NCBI GenBank assembly: GCA_028699365.1
Contig: JAQVUQ010000093.1
Location: 1-8,704 of the forward strand
From: a bacterium
GTDB taxonomy: Bacteria; UBP13; UBA5359
Reading direction: 5' to 3'
Length of the DNA: 8,704 bases
Made by a program: the position numbers and the translations under genes. Shown piece by piece: positions 5,677-8,704 of the stretch (the first letter of the stretch is position 1; each line of letters starts with the position of its first letter). The notes under the pieces are model-generated. The model made no database searches. It had not been told where the DNA came from and worked only from the letters and a program-made list of their open reading frames with translations.

Positions 5677-7593
5677 TCTTATAAGATGCCAGTCGTAGAT
5701 AATGCTGTTCCCGGCTCCTGGAGCCGCTGCCAGATTGACGGTGAAACCTGCAGATGTCTTGGCTATATCCGTTACGATATGGCTGTCGACAGACGGTTTG
5801 CCCCTCTCGGATACCGGAGTCAGTGTCAGATAATAAGAAGCATCAGGCTCGGGCTTGTTAAAGGTCACCGTAATACCGGCAGTGTTACCGGATACCGTAA
5901 ACACTCCCCTGAGGTTTTTAGCTGCCGTGCCGCTGCCTGAAATTCCGGACAGGCCCGAGAGACTTCGCGCCTTGATATCGCCCTGGCGCAGCTTGCCTGC
6001 ATATTGCCACCCGTTCGCGCCGCTGACATCGTAGGCCTCGCAGTAGTTATCCGTGCCTCTGTCCTGTATTTCGTCGGCTGCTTTGCCTGATATATTGAAG
6101 TTATAGAAGCGATTGCGCTCGCTGGCGGCATCCAGCGTCAGGTTGTATCTGCCGACGCTACTGAAAGCGATATCTCCGCTGCGACGGTACTGCCCTGTAA
6201 AGACGCAATCATCCGTATCGACTAACTCTATACCGTTGCCGGCACCTGAACCGGCGTTGACAGGATTGCCGAGGCCGAGCTCAGATATAATAAGGCTGTT
6301 GCATCCGCTCAGCCTGAGCTGGGGATTTGCACCCGAATCCGCGTTACCGATATTAGTTATAGTCGTTGTTCTACCGCCGATAATATCGTAAGCAGGCTCC
6401 TTTATTGAGCCATACCTGTTGTAACAATTGGCAAACAGAGAACCGCATAATCTGCCTTTGAATACCTGGTGCCGGCCGCCGCGAGATACGCCTCCCTGTA
6501 TGTTGCGTATTATGCTGGCGTTGATTCCGCTGCCGTCGTCTTCCGGCCAGGTGGAATCGACTTCCAGAACGATGGTATCGTAAGCGGGCGATGTCCCCGG
6601 GCAACAATCACCGTAAATATTCTCCATGTTGCATACCTTCATATTGCCCTCAAGCCGGATCAATCGCCGGTGATAGGTATTATCGCCATAGATGAGTAGA
6701 TTGTACAGATTTATCTGGAGGGTCTCGTTGAGCATGTTCATCTGGGTGGAATTATTCTTTATTTGATAGTGAATGGCTGAAACTCCCGGGACGGCAGGCA
6801 GCAAAAAAGTCATGTCCTTGATGGACTGGTACCAGGTCCGGTAGGGTTCCTGAGGATACGGTAGTACAGGCATCTTCCATTCTATCAGGGCTCTGTTCGG
6901 GGGGAAGCCGGTAGCCGTACTGCTGCCGAATACGGTTCCCCCTCCCATGCCGGCACCTTGCAGCCTGACCAGATTGACTCCAGCGTCACTGGTGCGCGGC
7001 AGTATTATGGGGCTGCTCGTATAATAATGCCCTGCAGGCAAGAAGACCGTTCCCCCGTTATTACTACGTATAGTGGCAGCAGCGTCGACCGTGGCCTGTA
7101 CAGCCGCAGTGTCATCCGTAGCGCCGTCGCCCTTTGCTCCCCACCACTGCGGGTAGACTTTATCCATTATCCCCTTGTTACCGCCAAAGGATATCTTCCC
7201 GGTACCGGTGCAACTGAAGATTTCCTTCATGGGCGCCTGTATGGGGCCGTTGATGGTTACCGTGCCGGTAGTAATATTGAGTTTTCCATCTCCCCAGAAA
7301 CGGAGCGTAATGTTGGCCGGTACCGTAACATCGGCAGCCACGTTCGTGCTCACCGGTATGAGCAGTGTTCTGACGTTGACAGCCCCTATGGCTGTTACAG
7401 CCGCTGCTAAACCGGTATACTTGGAGACATTATCCACTGTCGTATCAAACGATTTATTGGATAAATTCTGCGCCGAGACGGTATCTGCCGGAACGGCCCA
7501 GGCCGTTCCGGTCAGATGTATGGGCAGAAACGTTATTCCGAAAAGAGCGGCAAATACCGATACAAAACATGTCTTCGAAATAGATCTTTTCAT
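5674..7593 (-). CDS. Secreted beta-helix (Pectate_lyase_3-like) protein, first copy of the array
   Basis: A 639-residue protein starting at the ATG at 7593, 8 bases after GGAGGG. The signal peptide (1-33) has the core FVSVFAALFGITF and cleavage after GTAWA. The N-terminal cap at 73-156 contains RTLLIPVST and NITLRFWGDGKLNI. It leads into VYPQWWGAKGDGATDDTAAVQ, the canonical entry to a Pectate_lyase_3-type right-handed beta-helix. The helix spans roughly residues 150-535 and includes RGGRHQVFKGR (371-381), VDTDDC (458-463), ERNRFYNF (492-499) and DNYCEAYDV (515-523). A linker, RSLSGLSGISG (543-553), precedes a C-terminal beta-domain (about 560-639) with YYLTLTPV and GFTVNLAAAPGAGNS, ending DWHLIR. 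That ending resembles C-terminal domains of phage tail-fibre and tailspike-like proteins. It is the first of three tandem copies, 78 bp after the URO-D gene. Lyase, hydrolase or glycan-binding roles are all possible; no classical polygalacturonase catalytic set is recognisable. Confidence 0.9.
   Translation of the reverse strand: MKRSISKTCFVSVFAALFGITFLPIHLTGTAWAVPADTVSAQNLSNKSFDTTVDNVSKYTGLAAAVTAIGAVNVRTLLIPVSTNVAADVTVPANITLRFWGDGKLNITTGTVTINGPIQAPMKEIFSCTGTGKISFGGNKGIMDKVYPQWWGAKGDGATDDTAAVQATVDAAATIRSNNGGTVFLPAGHYYTSSPIILPRTSDAGVNLVRLQGAGMGGGTVFGSSTATGFPPNRALIEWKMPVLPYPQEPYRTWYQSIKDMTFLLPAVPGVSAIHYQIKNNSTQMNMLNETLQINLYNLLIYGDNTYHRRLIRLEGNMKVCNMENIYGDCCPGTSPAYDTIVLEVDSTWPEDDGSGINASIIRNIQGGVSRGGRHQVFKGRLCGSLFANCYNRYGSIKEPAYDIIGGRTTTITNIGNADSGANPQLRLSGCNSLIISELGLGNPVNAGSGAGNGIELVDTDDCVFTGQYRRSGDIAFSSVGRYNLTLDAASERNRFYNFNISGKAADEIQDRGTDNYCEAYDVSGANGWQYAGKLRQGDIKARSLSGLSGISGSGTAAKNLRGVFTVSGNTAGITVTFNKPEPDASYYLTLTPVSERGKPSVDSHIVTDIAKTSAGFTVNLAAAPGAGNSIIYDWHLIR
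7344..7378. repeat. 35-bp exact repeat shared with 3454-3488
   Basis: Partner of the identical 35-bp stretch in the third copy, in the same frame and protein position (RTLLIPVST region of the cap). The flanking bases remain similar but not identical. Confidence 0.85.
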
Positions 7594-7601
7594 TGCATTA
7601 A

Positions 7602-7607
7602 CCCTCC
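7602..7607 (-). promoter_or_regulatory. Shine-Dalgarno site of the first beta-helix gene
   Basis: GGAGGG on the minus strand, 8 bases before the ATG at 7593. A second ATG at 7598 would read ATG CAA TGA, a two-codon frame overlapping the real start, but it lies only 3 bases from the site. The MKRS start is therefore preferred. Confidence 0.75.
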
Positions 7608-7622
7608 ATAGATAAGTCCATG

Positions 7623-7641
7623 CAGCCGGGAAATCCGGCCG
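7623..7641 (-). other. Intergenic hairpin between the URO-D gene and the beta-helix array
   Basis: On the minus strand CGGCCGG and CCGGCTG pair over 7 positions (one G-U) around a 5-base ATTTC loop. No run of T follows, so it does not look like a complete intrinsic terminator. It lies in the 78-bp gap, 15 bases upstream of the ribosome site. It could stabilise a processed message or partly attenuate transcription. I see nothing else of note in this gap. Confidence 0.45.
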
Positions 7642-7671
7642 GTTTCAATATCTATAAACCTCTCAGCATTA

Positions 7672-8704
7672 TCAGTATTTACCGTTCTCCTGCAGTAGTT
7701 CCAAGGCATATTTATAGGTATCCAGGTTGATGGTGGGCGGGACGGAGTGGTCGGAGTGGAAGATATAGGGTATCCTCATCTCGGACAGACCTTTCAGCTT
7801 GGGTACTATCTCCTCTTTGATCTTGGCACGGTCGTTGGTGTTAAGGACCACCACGTTCATGTTGCCCATATAGCTGAGCTTTGTTCCGTATTCTTTGGCT
7901 ATCTCCAGCACGTTGCAGCCGGCCTTGGCTTCCATGGGTTGCAGGCAGTCGAATCCGGCCTCTATGATCAGAGGTATAGCCTGCCTTATATCCCCGCAAC
8001 TGTGCAGGATAACCTTTATGCCGTAATCTTTGAGGAAGGACACCCACGCCTTCTCATACGGCATGGTCAGCTCCTTCAGAACCCGTGGAGAACAGAACAG
8101 ACCATTGGAATAGCCCATGTCCTCATAAACGAAGAAGCCGTCCGGCACTCCCGCCTCGCTGAAGAGCAGAGCATAATGCTCACGGAAGAAGTCCAGGTAT
8201 ACCTGGCAGAAATCATTTATCCACTCCGGCTCCAGCAGCAGGGCCGGCAGGAAGTTCTCATCTCCCATGGTAGCCCTCATATGCTCGAAGATAAACTTAT
8301 TGCCGAAGAGGGAGAACTTGCCCGAGGCCTTAATGCTCTCCAGTTGCTTTTTGGTAGCCTCAATATCTACCAGTCTTTCCCGGTTAACCTGCAACAGGGG
8401 CTCCCGGTATTCCTGCCACTTCTCCGGAGTGGTTACTTCAAAGCCTATATGCTCAGGGGTGCCGGAGCGCTCTTTCCAGTATTTCAGGGTAGCCCCATGG
8501 CCGTCCCTGACTACCTGCCACTCTGCCGATTCCTCAATTACATCCCTGCGCCCCGGAAAGGGCTCGGTGTTTACCCCACCGCCCGCAAGACGCATATCAA
8601 GACCAAAGTAATCGACATGATCATCTCCGGTATAGCCTTGCTCCGGCCAGGCCTTGCCCAGCGTCTCACTCCAGAAATGCTCGTAGCATCCCATCCTGTC
8701 GGGT
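7672..8704 (-). CDS. URO-D superfamily protein (corrinoid methyltransferase-like), 5'-truncated by the window edge
   Basis: The frame stays open to the right edge: codons for Pro-Asp-Arg precede the Met at 8694, matching the PDR segment near the N terminus of this family. That Met is therefore probably internal, and some residues are missing. Counted from it, 340 residues remain. The protein belongs to the URO-D superfamily (PF01208), which includes uroporphyrinogen decarboxylase and the MtaA/CmuA methylcobamide methyltransferases. HSCGD (His231, Cys233) matches the zinc-binding HxC motif of the methyltransferase branch, which points away from haem synthesis. No cysteine occurs after residue 260, so the third Cys ligand known from MtaA-type enzymes is absent. 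A conserved-looking FHSDHSVPP (312-320) occupies the C-terminal region instead. Other visible elements are YEDMGY (190-195) and the GNMN segment (277-280). No signal peptide is expected in the missing part. Its place ahead of secreted carbohydrate proteins suggests, without proof, methyl-group handling linked to glycan use. Confidence 0.85.
   Translation of the reverse strand, partial: PDRMGCYEHFWSETLGKAWPEQGYTGDDHVDYFGLDMRLAGGGVNTEPFPGRRDVIEESAEWQVVRDGHGATLKYWKERSGTPEHIGFEVTTPEKWQEYREPLLQVNRERLVDIEATKKQLESIKASGKFSLFGNKFIFEHMRATMGDENFLPALLLEPEWINDFCQVYLDFFREHYALLFSEAGVPDGFFVYEDMGYSNGLFCSPRVLKELTMPYEKAWVSFLKDYGIKVILHSCGDIRQAIPLIIEAGFDCLQPMEAKAGCNVLEIAKEYGTKLSYMGNMNVVVLNTNDRAKIKEEIVPKLKGLSEMRIPYIFHSDHSVPPTINLDTYKYALELLQENGKY

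Larger units (their letters stand above)
1838..7593 (-). repeat. Tandem array of three paralogous beta-helix genes
   Basis: Three head-to-tail genes encode proteins of the same domain order and nearly the same length (639, 648 and 621 residues). In all three the cap block occupies residues 73-156 and four cysteines sit at equivalent places. The junctions between genes are also alike, so the duplicated unit included the end of one gene and the ribosome site of the next. Divergence is old enough that the nucleotide match is patchy, with exact runs such as the 35-bp repeat. All three frames are intact, which argues for continuing selection on each copy. Confidence 0.9.

Noticed and set aside
1838-7593. 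Prophage tail module
   Set aside because: The C-terminal domains look tailspike-like, but each protein has a signal peptide and no structural, lysis or integrase gene is present.
7590-7598. Two-codon upstream frame ATG CAA TGA overlapping the first-copy start
   Set aside because: Its ATG is only 3 bases from the Shine-Dalgarno, too close for efficient initiation. Most likely chance.
7668-7674. TGATAAT on the minus strand, resembling an extended -10 promoter element
   Set aside because: It overlaps the URO-D stop codon, and no acceptable -35 element lies 16-18 bases upstream. Not enough to call a promoter for the array.
1-8704. CRISPR array, tandem short repeats or RNA genes
   Set aside because: No regularly spaced short repeats, tRNA-like cloverleaf or rRNA segments were seen. 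Repetition is explained by the three paralogous genes.

Overview
The window is bacterial. All six genes lie on the minus strand, so transcription runs from the right edge to the left edge. Order of transcription: (1) a 5'-truncated uroporphyrinogen-decarboxylase-like (URO-D) protein of the corrinoid methyltransferase type; (2-4) three tandem paralogous secreted proteins of about 620-640 residues with a Pectate_lyase_3-type beta-helix core; (5) a secreted SGNH/SASA-type carbohydrate acetylesterase; (6) a 3'-truncated secreted protein I do not recognise. No tRNA, rRNA, CRISPR array, insertion sequence or integrase is visible, and no convincing promoter or intrinsic terminator.

Spacing suggests one operon. 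The three paralogues are separated by about a dozen bases, and each downstream Shine-Dalgarno overlaps the upstream stop codon. The other gaps are 62-78 bp and lack a U-tract terminator. One 7-bp hairpin lies between the URO-D gene and the first paralogue. Five of the six products have N-terminal signal sequences; the URO-D protein lacks its N terminus here and belongs to a cytoplasmic family.

The working picture is a locus for exported proteins that bind or process an acetylated (possibly methylated) polysaccharide: three beta-helix proteins as candidate lyases, hydrolases or binding proteins, one esterase that removes acetyl groups, and a cytoplasmic methyltransferase-like protein. The substrate cannot be read from the sequence. 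The paralogues have a tailspike-like layout (N-terminal cap, beta-helix, short Ser-Gly linker, small C-terminal beta-domain), but they carry signal peptides and have no phage neighbours.

The source organism cannot be fixed. G+C looks to be about half. The isoleucine codon ATA is common in all genes, unlike enterobacteria, and Shine-Dalgarno sites are clear. URO-D-like genes of this kind beside carbohydrate enzymes fit anaerobic lineages such as Clostridia, Lentisphaerota/Planctomycetota or Armatimonadota; that is an inference of low certainty. Codon style looks uniform, with no sign of a recently acquired island inside the window.

The points most worth following are the three-copy paralogue array, its uneven (mosaic) divergence, the tailspike-like C-terminal domain on exported proteins, and the unknown secreted protein at the left edge.
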